From contig CAJQOP010000001.1 in the NCBI GenBank assembly GCA_905479945.1, forward strand, positions 1-64,000: DNA of 64,000 bases. Direction: 5' to 3'. The DNA is from an uncultured Glaciecola sp. Lineage in GTDB: Bacteria; Pseudomonadota; Gammaproteobacteria; Enterobacterales; Alteromonadaceae. The stretch's first letter is position 1. Every line of letters starts with the position of its first letter. The notes below the pieces were generated by a model, which saw nothing but the letters and a program-made list of their open reading frames with translations, was not told the DNA's origin and did not search any database. This document shows positions 28,226 to 37,729 of the stretch, piece by piece. The translations under genes were made by a program, and so were the position numbers.

Positions 28226-28641
28226 TTGTCATTTATAGCCCATAAATATCACTATCCATAGATGTTCTAGATTAACAATTTTGAAATAAATGTCCTTTCA
28301 TCTCCTTTATTTATCTTGTTTTCATTCTATGTGCCGATATCTAGTGTTGTAGGCAAACCGCGAATTAAATGCCTAGAATGCTAGATTATAAAGCTACTTG
28401 AAATTACACAAATTTATTTCCATTAAAAGGTTGATAAAAGACTTTTGTAAACCCATATATGGTAAATGGCGCACTAGTCAAAACTAGACGTTTTGTGATA
28501 AACTATGTAATCAGAAAACTCTAAAATAAAGCAAGCTGAGGAATTTATTCCTTGGTATCGTTTAACGGGTTGAAAATAAGCTACTTATCAAACACTTAGC
28601 TTATTCGCGTTAACAACTCCAAATTAAATGTAAGGTATATT
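28226..28641. other. dnaG-rpoD intergenic region
   Basis: About 415 bases, AT-rich, with no protein gene seen. It probably carries extra promoters for rpoD, including the heat-shock-like candidate listed separately. A direct ACTAGTCAAAACTAGA repeat lies near 28473. Confidence 0.6.
28397..28426 (+). promoter_or_regulatory. Candidate heat-shock (sigma-32) promoter for rpoD
   Basis: CTTGAAA (28397-28403), 16 bases, then CCATTAA (28420-28426). This resembles the sigma-32 consensus CTTGAAA-N13-17-CCCATNT. A heat-shock promoter before rpoD exists in E. coli. Position fits, about 215 bases before rpoD. Confidence 0.4.
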
Positions 28642-30456
28642 GTGCAAAGCAAGCAGTCCCAGATAAAACTCCTGATTGCAAAAGGTAAAGAACAAGGTTA
28701 TTTGACCTTTGCCGAAGTAAACGACCATCTCCCTCAAAACATTGTCGACTCGGATCAAATCGAAGATATCATTCGTATGATCAACGACATGGGAATTAAG
28801 GTCTCTGAGTCTGCACCAGACTCAGATGAATTACTTATGCAAGAATCTTCTGCCGATGAAGACGTCGCTGAAGCAGCCGCGCTAGCGCTAGCTACAGTTG
28901 AAAGTGAAATCGGCCGTACAACAGACCCCGTGCGTATGTATATGCGTGAAATGGGAACTGTTGAGCTACTCACACGTGAAGGCGAAATAGAAATAGCCAA
29001 GCGTATAGAAGATGGTATTAATCAGGTTCAATGTTCCGTTGCAGAATACCCTGAAGCCATCACTCACCTTCTCGATCAATGGGATTTATTCGAAGCTGAA
29101 GAAATTCGTATAAGCGACATTATTATCGGCTTTGTTGATCCTAACGAACAAGACGTCGCACCAACTGCTACCCACATTGGTTCAGAGTTATCGAAAGAAG
29201 AGCTCGAGAACGAAGACGATGACGACGAAGAAGAGGAAGATACCGGAGTAGATCCAGAACTTGCTCGTGAAAAATTTACTGCTTTAAGTAAACAATACTA
29301 TAAAGCGATGAAAGTCATTGATGCTAAAGGTCGTTCGCACAAAGCTGCACGCAAAGAGATTAATGAGTTAAGCGAAGTTTTTAAAGAGTTTCGCCTGATT
29401 CCAAAGCAGTTTGACCGCATGGTAAAAAATATGCGCAGTATGATGGACAGAGTTCGTATTCAAGAACGTTTGGTCATGAAATACTGTGTTGTGAATTCAA
29501 AAATGCCCAAGAAAGACTTTATAAAGGCATTTGCTGGCAATGAAACTAGTATCGATTGGTTATACAAAGCACTTGACGGCAAGGCACCATACGTTGAGAA
29601 ACTTCTTGAATTTAAAGAAGAAATTGAACGTAGTGTTAGCAAGATTAATGCTGTAGAAGCTGAAACTGGTCTAGTTATTCCAGATATCAAAGACATCAAT
29701 CGGAGAATGTCGATTGGTGAGGCTAAAGCTCGACGTGCTAAGAAAGAGATGGTTGAAGCAAACTTACGTTTGGTTATCTCTATCGCGAAAAAATATACCA
29801 ACCGCGGCCTACAATTCTTGGATCTTATCCAAGAAGGTAACATCGGCTTGATGAAAGCAGTCGATAAGTTTGAATACCGTCGAGGCTATAAGTTTTCAAC
29901 TTACGCAACTTGGTGGATACGTCAGGCAATAACACGTTCAATTGCTGACCAAGCTAGGACAATACGTATTCCAGTGCATATGATTGAGACGATTAACAAA
30001 CTAAATCGTATCTCGCGTCAAATGCTCCAGGAAATGGGTAGGGAGCCAACGCCAGAAGAATTGTCAGAACGCATGGTTATGCCTGAAGACAAAATTCGTA
30101 AGGTCTTGAAAATCGCAAAAGAACCTATTTCAATGGAAACGCCAATTGGTGATGATGAAGATTCACATCTAGGCGACTTCATTGAAGATAGTACAATTAT
30201 TCAACCACTGGATTCTGCCACAGGTGGCAGCTTGAAAGATGCTACTCAAGAAGTGCTAGCCGGCTTAACAGCTCGCGAAGCAAAAGTATTGAGAATGCGA
30301 TTTGGTATTGATATGAACACCGACCATACTTTGGAAGAAGTGGGTAAGCAGTTTGATGTAACGCGTGAACGTATTAGACAAATCGAAGCTAAGGCATTGC
30401 GTAAACTACGCCACCCTAGCCGCTCTGAACAGCTAAGAAGCTTCTTAGACGAATAG
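28642..30456 (+). CDS. rpoD: RNA polymerase primary sigma factor RpoD (sigma-70)
   Basis: A 604-aa sigma factor. Region 1.1 is at the N-terminus ([21 protein letters not shown]) and region 1.2 has [12 protein letters not shown] large acidic non-conserved region includes [12 protein letters not shown]. Region 2 has the -10 helix [13 protein letters not shown]-like sequence, region 3 follows, and region 4 has [23 protein letters not shown]. The start is GTG with TAAGG 6 bases upstream. It ends the macromolecular-synthesis group and is followed by a strong terminator. Confidence 0.98.
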   Translation: MQSKQSQIKLLIAKGKEQGYLTFAEVNDHLPQNIVDSDQIEDIIRMINDMGIKVSESAPDSDELLMQESSADEDVAEAAALALATVESEIGRTTDPVRMYMREMGTVELLTREGEIEIAKRIEDGINQVQCSVAEYPEAITHLLDQWDLFEAEEIRISDIIIGFVDPNEQDVAPTATHIGSELSKEELENEDDDDEEEEDTGVDPELAREKFTALSKQYYKAMKVIDAKGRSHKAARKEINELSEVFKEFRLIPKQFDRMVKNMRSMMDRVRIQERLVMKYCVVNSKMPKKDFIKAFAGNETSIDWLYKALDGKAPYVEKLLEFKEEIERSVSKINAVEAETGLVIPDIKDINRRMSIGEAKARRAKKEMVEANLRLVISIAKKYTNRGLQFLDLIQEGNIGLMKAVDKFEYRRGYKFSTYATWWIRQAITRSIADQARTIRIPVHMIETINKLNRISRQMLQEMGREPTPEELSERMVMPEDKIRKVLKIAKEPISMETPIGDDEDSHLGDFIEDSTIIQPLDSATGGSLKDATQEVLAGLTAREAKVLRMRFGIDMNTDHTLEEVGKQFDVTRERIRQIEAKALRKLRHPSRSEQLRSFLDE

Positions 30457-30472
30457 TAAAGAAAGTAGAATA

Positions 30473-30510
30473 AAAGCCCCATTAGTACGCATTACTAATG
30501 GGGCTTTTTT
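30473..30510 (+). terminator. rpoD terminator
   Basis: AAAAGCCCCATTAGTA and TTACTAATGGGGCTTTTTT form a stem of about 15 bp followed by six T, a strong intrinsic terminator. Confidence 0.92.
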
Positions 30511-30540
30511 ATGTCTGACGTTTACGGCTCTAAGCAAAGC

Positions 30541-30695
30541 AAGACCAAACTAGAGACCAAACTAGACACACCTATTTAAGAAGACCAAACTAGACACACC
30601 TATTTAAGAAATATCAGCAAGGTCTTATATGGAAAAACACCTAATAGGTGTGTCTATTTTACAGCTGTCTATTTTACAGCTGTCTAGTTTACAGA
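30541..30695. repeat. Dispersed AGACACACCT element cluster with tandem flank copies
   Basis: Copies are at 30564-30573 and 30592-30601 (plus) and 30646-30655 (minus). The two plus copies are a 28-base direct repeat (AGACCAAAC then TAGACACACCTATTTAAG). The minus copy is followed by a 15-base tandem repeat (ACAGCTGTCTATTTT, then ACAGCTGTCTAGTTT), copies of the outer flank. The 30457-30879 gap otherwise contains only the two terminators. Confidence 0.85.
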
Positions 30696-30772
30696 TATTT
30701 GCCAGGCATCAAGTCCCAAACAAGGGTACACCCGTTGGAGAAAGTTTTACGGCTCTTTTCTGTAAGCAATAA

Positions 30773-30803
30773 AAAAGGTGCATTTGATTAAACGCACCTT
30801 TCT
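30773..30803 (-). terminator. Terminator of the RND efflux operon
   Basis: On the minus strand AAAGGTGC and GCACCTTTTTT pair around about 13 bases with a T-run on the exit side. It lies about 80 bases after the RND pump stop. Confidence 0.75.
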
Positions 30804-30879
30804 GATTTAGGAATACCCTTTAAGTAATGTAGAGCTTTAGCCGCTCCATCTACTTAGACATGCCGATATCATATTTTAA

Positions 30880-33800
30880 TTATTCCTCGCCTTTCTTATA
30901 AGGAACTTCAGCTTCAAGCTTTGTAAGTTTGTTGGCGCGTTTCTCGGGAGAACCAGTTCCCCTGGCTAAATAAGCATAAGCGGTGGGGACAATGAACAAA
31001 GTCATAAAGGCTGACAGCATAACACCAGCAAAAATAACCATCCCGATGACAGCTCTTGACTCTGCTCCAGGCCCTGTTGCCAAGACCAAAGGCAAAGCAC
31101 TGAATACCGTTGTAAACCCAGTCATTACAATTGGGCGGAGTCTTAACATCGAAGCCTTTTTCAGCGCTTCTTCAAACTCAACGCCTGAATCTCTTAACTG
31201 ATTGGCAAATTCGACGATCAAAATCCCATTCTTTGCGGCCAGTCCAATTAACATTACCAAGCCTATTTGGCTGTATATGTTTATCGACATACCCGATAAA
31301 TAAAGCCCGATATAAGCACCGACAAGCGCTAGAGGTACCGTTAACATTATTACTAAAGGATGGATCCAGCTCTCAAATTGTGCGGCCAAAACTAGATACG
31401 TTATTGCTAACGCCAAGGCAAAAATAAATATAAACGAAGAACCTGATTCCTGATAAAGCTGCGATTGTCCTTTGTAATCAACAGAAACGCCATCAGGAAG
31501 TTCAGTTGCCACAATATTCTCAAGGAACGCTAATGCTTCACCCACAGTATAGTCATCGGCTAAGTTTGCACTAATAGTTATTGCTCGCATTCTGTTGTAA
31601 CGATTGAGCGTATTTGAAGTTGCTCGCTCAGTAATATTCAGCAAGTTATCCATCGGAATTAGCTGCCCGCTTCTATCCGAGCGCACATATATATTGTCAA
31701 TACTGCTAGGGCTTCTATAATCGGCTTCATTGCCCTCAAGAATAACGTCATATTCTTGCCCCCTATCCAGATAAGTCGATACTCGCCTTTGCCCCAACAT
31801 AGTTTCTAAGGTTCGCCCAACTTCTGAAATGGACACACCTAGGTCAGCGGAGCGGTCTCGATCAATATTAATTAATAGCTGGGGTGAGGTTTCTTTATAA
31901 TCTGAATCAAGACGCAATAATTTTGGGTTTTCTGCCGCTTTTTCCAAAACAATATCTCGCCAGGTAATCAACTCCTCGTAGGTATTACCCTGTAATACAA
32001 ACTGTACGGGGCGTCCTAAACCGCGTCCACCTAGTGCCGAACGCATTATTGCAAACGCTCTTACATCTGGAATTTGAGATAATTTACCGCTAATTTCATT
32101 CATTAAATCAAACGTTGAACGTTCACGAGTATCCCAATCTGCGGCCCCAACAATAGCTATGCCAGCAGTACCTCCAAAACCAGGAGTTCTAACCAATATG
32201 CGCTTAGCTTCACCTGACTCTTTATACGGCAGTAAAATTTCTTCAATTACTTTGAGATTTCTTGCGTTACTTTCATAGCTAGCTCCCTCTTGAGCCTGCA
32301 TTAGAATAAAGAAAGTACCTCTGTCTTCTCGCGGAACGAACTCTTCTGGAATTTTGCTTTGCAGTTGCACCAGTATAACAATACTAATAATCACGATTAA
32401 CAACATCATGAATGGCTGCTTAATACTTTTAGTAAGACTGTTGTAGTAATTCAGCTCTAACTTTTTGAAGCTCACATCTACCCATTTACCAAAGCCAGAA
32501 CTTCGCTCACGCTTCTTCAGCAACTTTGATGCTAGCATTGGCGTTAAGGTTAATGCAGTAAAGCTAGAGAACGCCACCGCGGCAGCAATAGCAATAGCGA
32601 ATTCAGTGAAAAGCCGACCAATATTACCTTCAAGAAAAACTAATGGTAAAAATACAGATACCAGAACTAGTGTTGTAGCGATAACCGCAAAGCCAACTTC
32701 TCGAGCTCCTCTATAGGCAGCCAGAATTGGCGGCTCACCCATTTCAATGCGTCGATAAATATTTTCGAGCACAACAATAGCATCATCAACAACCAATCCA
32801 ATTGCCAAAACAAGCGCGAGTAAGGTGAGCAAATTTATTGAGAAACCGAGCATATACATCACTATAAACGCGGCAGTCAATGATACTGGTACTGTTACAG
32901 CGGGTATAATCGTCGCCCGAATATTCCCTAAAAACAGATAAATAACGATAATAACCATAAACATCGCGATACCGAGGGTGTTATAAACTTCGCTTATAGA
33001 TTCTTCGATAAATACTGATGAATCATAGCTTTCGACGAAATATATGTTGCTCGGTAATGTCTCTGCGATTCGATTTATGGCCGCCCTAGCCGATTTAGCA
33101 ACATCTAAGGTATTAGATTTAGATTGCTTAACAATGCCTAAACCAATCATGTTGACGCCGTCACCACGAAAATCAGTTTCGTCATCTTCAGCCGCTAATT
33201 CAACTATGGCTACTTCTGATAAACGCACTAAAAACCCATCGCTGCCCGCTTTAACTGTTAGGTTTGCAAAATCATCAGGGGTTAAAAATGAACGCGCAAT
33301 CCGGACATCAAAATCACGCTCAAAAGACTCTACTCGTCCGGCAGGCAATTCAACATTTTCAGATCGGATAATACGCTCAATATCACCAACTGTGATGCCC
33401 CTTGCAGCCATTGCATTTCGGTTTAGTGAGACCTTCATGGCATAAGTTCGGCCGCCGCCAATTTGAACGCGAGCAACACCGTCAGCTGTTGATAAGCGAT
33501 CCACAATGAACCTATCGGCATAATCCGTAAGTTCCATGGTGTTTAGGTTCGTACTTCTTAAGTTGTACCAAACAATAACATCTTCATCACTGTTTGATTT
33601 AGACACCTCAGGGGGAAGAGCTTGGTCAGGCAAGCTATTTAGCGCACGAGAAACCCTTTCTCGGACATCATTTGAGGCAGCATCAATATCTCGACTCAAA
33701 TTGAATTCAATCGTAATGCTAGAGCGACCATTGCGGCTTGAAGACGAGACGTTCTTAATACCTTCGATCCCGCTTATTCTGTCTTCCAAGGGTTGCGTAA

Positions 33801-33987
33801 TTCTGGTTTCGATAATGTCAGCAGATGCACCTGGGTAACTAGTATTGATAGAAACAATAGGAGGATCAATATCTGGATATTCACGCAACGAGAGAAAAGT
33901 GATGGCAACAATACCAAATACCAACAGAATGAGATTAACAACTGAAGCAAAAACAGGACGTTTTACAGAAACATCTGAAAGTAACAT
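30880..33987 (-). CDS. RND-family multidrug efflux permease (HAE1 type)
   Basis: A 1035-aa inner-membrane proton antiporter beginning MLLSDVSVKRPVFASVVNLILLVFG. The two six-helix halves each follow a large periplasmic loop, and the helix-4 motif is LLALVLAIGLVVDDAIVVLENI, with the proton-relay aspartates VVDDA. Conserved GIVKQSKSNTLDVAKS and the second half GLAAKNGILIVEF are present. It is AcrB-like in size. The adaptor gene lies 9 bases upstream, and no TolC-type channel gene is here. The substrate is unknown. Confidence 0.94.
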   Translation of the reverse strand: MLLSDVSVKRPVFASVVNLILLVFGIVAITFLSLREYPDIDPPIVSINTSYPGASADIIETRITQPLEDRISGIEGIKNVSSSSRNGRSSITIEFNLSRDIDAASNDVRERVSRALNSLPDQALPPEVSKSNSDEDVIVWYNLRSTNLNTMELTDYADRFIVDRLSTADGVARVQIGGGRTYAMKVSLNRNAMAARGITVGDIERIIRSENVELPAGRVESFERDFDVRIARSFLTPDDFANLTVKAGSDGFLVRLSEVAIVELAAEDDETDFRGDGVNMIGLGIVKQSKSNTLDVAKSARAAINRIAETLPSNIYFVESYDSSVFIEESISEVYNTLGIAMFMVIIVIYLFLGNIRATIIPAVTVPVSLTAAFIVMYMLGFSINLLTLLALVLAIGLVVDDAIVVLENIYRRIEMGEPPILAAYRGAREVGFAVIATTLVLVSVFLPLVFLEGNIGRLFTEFAIAIAAAVAFSSFTALTLTPMLASKLLKKRERSSGFGKWVDVSFKKLELNYYNSLTKSIKQPFMMLLIVIISIVILVQLQSKIPEEFVPREDRGTFFILMQAQEGASYESNARNLKVIEEILLPYKESGEAKRILVRTPGFGGTAGIAIVGAADWDTRERSTFDLMNEISGKLSQIPDVRAFAIMRSALGGRGLGRPVQFVLQGNTYEELITWRDIVLEKAAENPKLLRLDSDYKETSPQLLINIDRDRSADLGVSISEVGRTLETMLGQRRVSTYLDRGQEYDVILEGNEADYRSPSSIDNIYVRSDRSGQLIPMDNLLNITERATSNTLNRYNRMRAITISANLADDYTVGEALAFLENIVATELPDGVSVDYKGQSQLYQESGSSFIFIFALALAITYLVLAAQFESWIHPLVIMLTVPLALVGAYIGLYLSGMSINIYSQIGLVMLIGLAAKNGILIVEFANQLRDSGVEFEEALKKASMLRLRPIVMTGFTTVFSALPLVLATGPGAESRAVIGMVIFAGVMLSAFMTLFIVPTAYAYLARGTGSPEKRANKLTKLEAEVPYKKGEE

Positions 33988-33996
33988 AGTGCTTCC

Positions 33997-35073
33997 TTAT
34001 ACTTTACTAAGAACGGGAGTTGCCGCTATTATTTTTACGCCGGCACCATCTCTGACCTTTAAGGTACCCTCAACAATAACTTCTTGACCAGCTTCAACGC
34101 CCTCCAGTATTTGCACCCAACCAGGCTTTCTTTGGCCAATAATCACTTTCGTTTTACGCGCTTTGCTCTCGCCATCAATGACAAACACAAATTGCGACTC
34201 GCCTTCTGGAATCAATGCACTTTCAGGTATAACTAAAGCGCTAATAACCCGTTTCTCAATATTTATTTGCAAAAGCATTCCCGGTCGCAATTTTAAATCA
34301 GCATTTGGGATTTGTGCTCTTACTTGAATAGAGCGAGTAATTGGATCGATACGTGAATCGACGCTGGTAATTTCACCGTTGAAAGCTTCATCAGGGTAGG
34401 CGATGGAATGTGCCACGATATTTTGGCCATTTGCAACGCTGGCAAGATGTGACTCAGAAATACTAAAATCAACTTTCACAATGCTTAAGTCATCAAGCGT
34501 AGATATGATGTCACCAGGGCGCACTAAACTGCCAATACTAACCTGACGAAGACCAAGTCGACCGGCAAAAGGCGCCCGCACATGGAGTTCAGATAACTGG
34601 GCATCAGCGACATCTTTTTGTGCATTTAATGCATCTACTCTTGCTCTTTGTTCATCTAACAACTGCTCTGAAGCAGCACTTTCTTTAGCCAAGCCCTTGA
34701 TTCTGCCTAGTTGACGCTTCGCCTCAGCTATATTAATCGATAACTCGTTTACTCTAGCGCGTTCCTCTCTATCGCTTAACTCAATAAGTAATTGGCCGCC
34801 TTTGACAATATCGCCATCCTCAAACAATACTGATTTAACAATTTCAGCTTGCTGCGCAGTGATATTCACCGACTCGTTAGCAACCGCTGTGCCTAAAGCT
34901 TCAACAATAACAGGAAAAGCTTGTTTCTCTGCTTTAGCAACTACGACGGGCGTAGCGCCACCACGGCGTTGCTGACCTTCCTTCTCTGCTTCGGGAAAAT
35001 TCAAATAAATAACGAATGCAAGGAGCGCAATTACGCCAACCAGCAAAGGAGAAAATTTAACAAACTTGGTCAT
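33997..35073 (-). CDS. RND efflux periplasmic adaptor (membrane fusion protein)
   Basis: A 358-aa HlyD/AcrA-type adaptor. An N-terminal anchor (LLVGVIALLAFVIYL) is followed by the lipoyl half-motifs, a coiled-coil hairpin (about residues 95-160) and the APFAGRLGLRQVSIGSLVRPGD segment. Beta-barrel domains with RSIQVRAQIPN and LRPGMLLQINI come last. It joins the inner-membrane pump to an outer-membrane channel. It is first in the operon; a promoter should lie in AT-rich 35074-35180. Confidence 0.93.
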   Translation of the reverse strand: MTKFVKFSPLLVGVIALLAFVIYLNFPEAEKEGQQRRGGATPVVVAKAEKQAFPVIVEALGTAVANESVNITAQQAEIVKSVLFEDGDIVKGGQLLIELSDREERARVNELSINIAEAKRQLGRIKGLAKESAASEQLLDEQRARVDALNAQKDVADAQLSELHVRAPFAGRLGLRQVSIGSLVRPGDIISTLDDLSIVKVDFSISESHLASVANGQNIVAHSIAYPDEAFNGEITSVDSRIDPITRSIQVRAQIPNADLKLRPGMLLQINIEKRVISALVIPESALIPEGESQFVFVIDGESKARKTKVIIGQRKPGWVQILEGVEAGQEVIVEGTLKVRDGAGVKIIAATPVLSKV

Positions 35074-35264
35074 TACTATTCCTATTGGATACTAAAAAAT
35101 TACATCAAAACTATTATATGTCTTATTATATGCCTTATTGACGTTTGCATATAGCTTTTCACATCAATCTTTACACATAGTTTATCGAATCACTTGATTC
35201 TGGACTGATTGCACATTAATCTGCCATACGAGCCTAACTTTTACTGATAATTTTGAATTCTGGA

Positions 35265-35786
35265 TTGAAACTTTTAATATTATTGTTTACTTTTTTTCTG
35301 GTTGCTTGCACTCAAGCACCACCTGCTTCGCCGACCTGTCGTATCGCAAAAGAATTTAATTCCGATTATCAAGGTCCATCAGCTTGTATTATTAGAGTTC
35401 AGAATTCACTCTTGGTCATTAAGTATAGCTCAGATGCCCCATATGACCTGCCATTTGGTAATCCGCTTTCAAATGAATCAGCACAATGCACAGCGCACCG
35501 AAGTACATGGGAGCAAACCGGCATAAACGTTGAGGTCGATCAATTGCTAGGCATTACGCAATCGGGAATGATGCTGTTTTCTTGCAAATTAGGCGGCGGG
35601 TTTACCAGTAAAGATGGCCCCATTGCACCACCTAGTTGGTCAAATAAAGATATAGAGCAGATAGACTTCATTAACCCCTTCGATACAAGGCATGCCGCAT
35701 GGCGTCAGCCTGACAACTTAATTATGTATCGTGATGGATTTGTCACCGCAATAGATCCTCTGAATAACGAAGATACTGGACTATAA
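35265..35786 (+). CDS. Lipoprotein with a degenerate Nudix domain
   Basis: About 173 aa. LLILLFTFFLVAC is a lipoprotein signal with a lipobox cysteine. The mature part resembles a Nudix fold: ACIIRVQNSLLVIKY strand, then the region GNPLSNESAQCTAHRSTWEQTGI in the place of the GX5EX7REUXEEXGU box. It keeps G, E, R, E and G but has Ser and Gln in place of two metal-binding acids, so hydrolase activity is doubtful. There are no ATG starts; TTG at 35265 gives the most typical signal, and TTG at 35253 is also in frame. Neither has a good ribosome site. Confidence 0.65.
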   Translation: MKLLILLFTFFLVACTQAPPASPTCRIAKEFNSDYQGPSACIIRVQNSLLVIKYSSDAPYDLPFGNPLSNESAQCTAHRSTWEQTGINVEVDQLLGITQSGMMLFSCKLGGGFTSKDGPIAPPSWSNKDIEQIDFINPFDTRHAAWRQPDNLIMYRDGFVTAIDPLNNEDTGL

Positions 35787-35896
35787 CAACAAATTTCACC
35801 TAAATAGTCGTCTTTTTCCCAGTTTTAACGTATTTTACCGATGTCCCTCGTATTTTATTTTTACTCATAATCAAATTTGCAGTTCTTGGAGTTACT

Positions 35897-37657
35897 ATGC
35901 CGCAATTCAAAGCCCCTATTACAGATATTCAGTTTCTTTTAAATGACTGGTTAGCCATCGACAAACACTACCAAGATATAGGCGCTGAGGGAATGGATGC
36001 AGAACTCGTAAATGAAATTATTGCTCAAGGCGCAAAGTTCGCCGAAGAAGCAGTTGCACCGTTAAACAGAGAAGGTGACGAGATAGGATGCAAACTAATA
36101 GATGGTTCAGTTAGCACACCTCCAGGATTCCCGGAAGCCTACCATGAGTATATAGCTAATGGTTGGAATGCAATGCTTGGTAATCCCGATTTTGATGGTC
36201 AAGACCTTCCCCATTCAGCGGCAGTGCCGGTGCATGAGATGTTGAGTGCAGCGAATTTGAGTTGGCGCTTAACCTCAATATTAACAGAAAGTGCTGTTCT
36301 CGCTGTCGATAAACACGCCACCGACGACTTAAAAGCACAATATCTGTCTAAGCTCATTAGCGGTGAGTGGACAGGGACGATGAACTTGACCGAGCCGCAT
36401 GCAGGCAGCGACTTATCTTTACTTAATAGTAAAGCCGCACCGCAAGCTGATGGTTCTTTCTTAGTGACTGGCAACAAGATTTTTATTACAGGTGGCGACC
36501 ATGACTGGACGAGCAATATTATTCACCTTGTGTTGGCAAGGCTGCCTAATTCACCAGCAGGTGTTAAAGGCATCAGCTTGTTTTTAGTCCCTAAATTTTT
36601 GCTAGATGATAAGGGTGAACCTGCACAGCGCAATTCGGTAGGCGTGGGCAGCATTGAAAAGAAAATGGGTATTAAGGCTAGTCCTACTTGCGTTATGAAT
36701 TTCGACGCTGCCAAAGGCTGGTTGGTCGGTGAAGAAAACAATGGTCTTGCGTGCATGTTTACTATGATGAACGATGCTCGATTCCAAGTTGGTATCCAAG
36801 GCTTAGGCACAGCAGAAGCGTCCTTCCAAGGTGCGCTCAGTTACGCTCGTGATCGTCTTCAATCTAGGGCACCTCAGGGGACACAGCAACCTGAACAAAA
36901 AGCAGATGCACTGTTACATCAACCCGATGTGAAAAAAATGTTGTTAACGCAGAAAGCCCTTACTGAGGGATGTAGGGCTCTCGCCATGCTATATGCGCAG
37001 CAGATGGATGTTGAAAAATACACCTCGGATGAACGTAGAAGCCAAGCTAAAAAAGTCATTGCCTTCCTCACTCCTATTTGTAAAGGCTTCATGACTGACA
37101 TGGCAACAGAAGTCACCAACATTGGAATACAAGTATACGGTGGCCATGGTTATGTGCGTGAATGGGGTATGGAACAACTGGTTAGAGACACACGTATTGC
37201 CCAACTTTATGAAGGCACCAATGGTATTCAGGCTGTAGACTTAATTGGCCGAAAACTTACGCGTGATGGTGGGGACATGTTAAAAGCGACCTTTGACCTT
37301 TTGTCTTCGCGAGTTGCCGCCATGTCAGACATTGGAAAACAAGAGCAAGCAAGTGCACTTTTGCAAGAATGGAACGATACATCGAAAGCCTTGTTAGGAG
37401 CAAAATCTGTTGATCTTGCTGGCGCGGCTACCGATTATTTGCACTATAGCGCGTATTCTATATTAGGTGTTTTATGGCTAGATATGGCAAGTGCAGCAGC
37501 ACATTCGTCAAATGAGCTAATAGTTAAAGGCAAGGAAAATACATGTAACTTCTATATAAAAAGACTATTGCCTAGAAAAGATATTCACAAGTCAGTTATA
37601 TTGACAGCCGCAGATGATTTAATGGCCCTTGAAGACCAGCAATATGACTATGTGTAG
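35897..37657 (+). CDS. Acyl-CoA dehydrogenase (long, C-terminal-extended type)
   Basis: A 586-aa FAD enzyme. N-terminal helical domain, then TGTMNLTEPHAGSDLSLL and the FAD-contact FITGGDHD, the GVGSIEKKMGIKASPT strand region, and a C-terminal helical domain with VQVYGGHGYVREWG-like IQVYGGHGYVREWGMEQLVRD and YEGTNGIQAVDLIGRKL. The extra C-terminal domain is typical of the roughly 590-aa group that includes DmdC-like enzymes. The exact acyl substrate is not clear. TTGGAG lies 6 bases before the start. Confidence 0.9.
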   Translation: MPQFKAPITDIQFLLNDWLAIDKHYQDIGAEGMDAELVNEIIAQGAKFAEEAVAPLNREGDEIGCKLIDGSVSTPPGFPEAYHEYIANGWNAMLGNPDFDGQDLPHSAAVPVHEMLSAANLSWRLTSILTESAVLAVDKHATDDLKAQYLSKLISGEWTGTMNLTEPHAGSDLSLLNSKAAPQADGSFLVTGNKIFITGGDHDWTSNIIHLVLARLPNSPAGVKGISLFLVPKFLLDDKGEPAQRNSVGVGSIEKKMGIKASPTCVMNFDAAKGWLVGEENNGLACMFTMMNDARFQVGIQGLGTAEASFQGALSYARDRLQSRAPQGTQQPEQKADALLHQPDVKKMLLTQKALTEGCRALAMLYAQQMDVEKYTSDERRSQAKKVIAFLTPICKGFMTDMATEVTNIGIQVYGGHGYVREWGMEQLVRDTRIAQLYEGTNGIQAVDLIGRKLTRDGGDMLKATFDLLSSRVAAMSDIGKQEQASALLQEWNDTSKALLGAKSVDLAGAATDYLHYSAYSILGVLWLDMASAAAHSSNELIVKGKENTCNFYIKRLLPRKDIHKSVILTAADDLMALEDQQYDYV

Positions 37658-37729
37658 AATATAAAAAATACTTAATTAGTTCTTAATTAGCCCTTATTTA
37701 GTTTTTACTTAAAGTAGATTAAAAGCCTT

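Noticed and set aside
30541-30700. Repeat cluster considered as a CRISPR array
   Set aside because: Units differ in length, orientation and spacing, there are only three cores, and there are no cas genes.
31832-31840. GACACACCT in the RND pump gene as a further element
   Set aside because: It lacks the leading A and complementary arms. One 9-mer match in a long gene is not strong enough to count.
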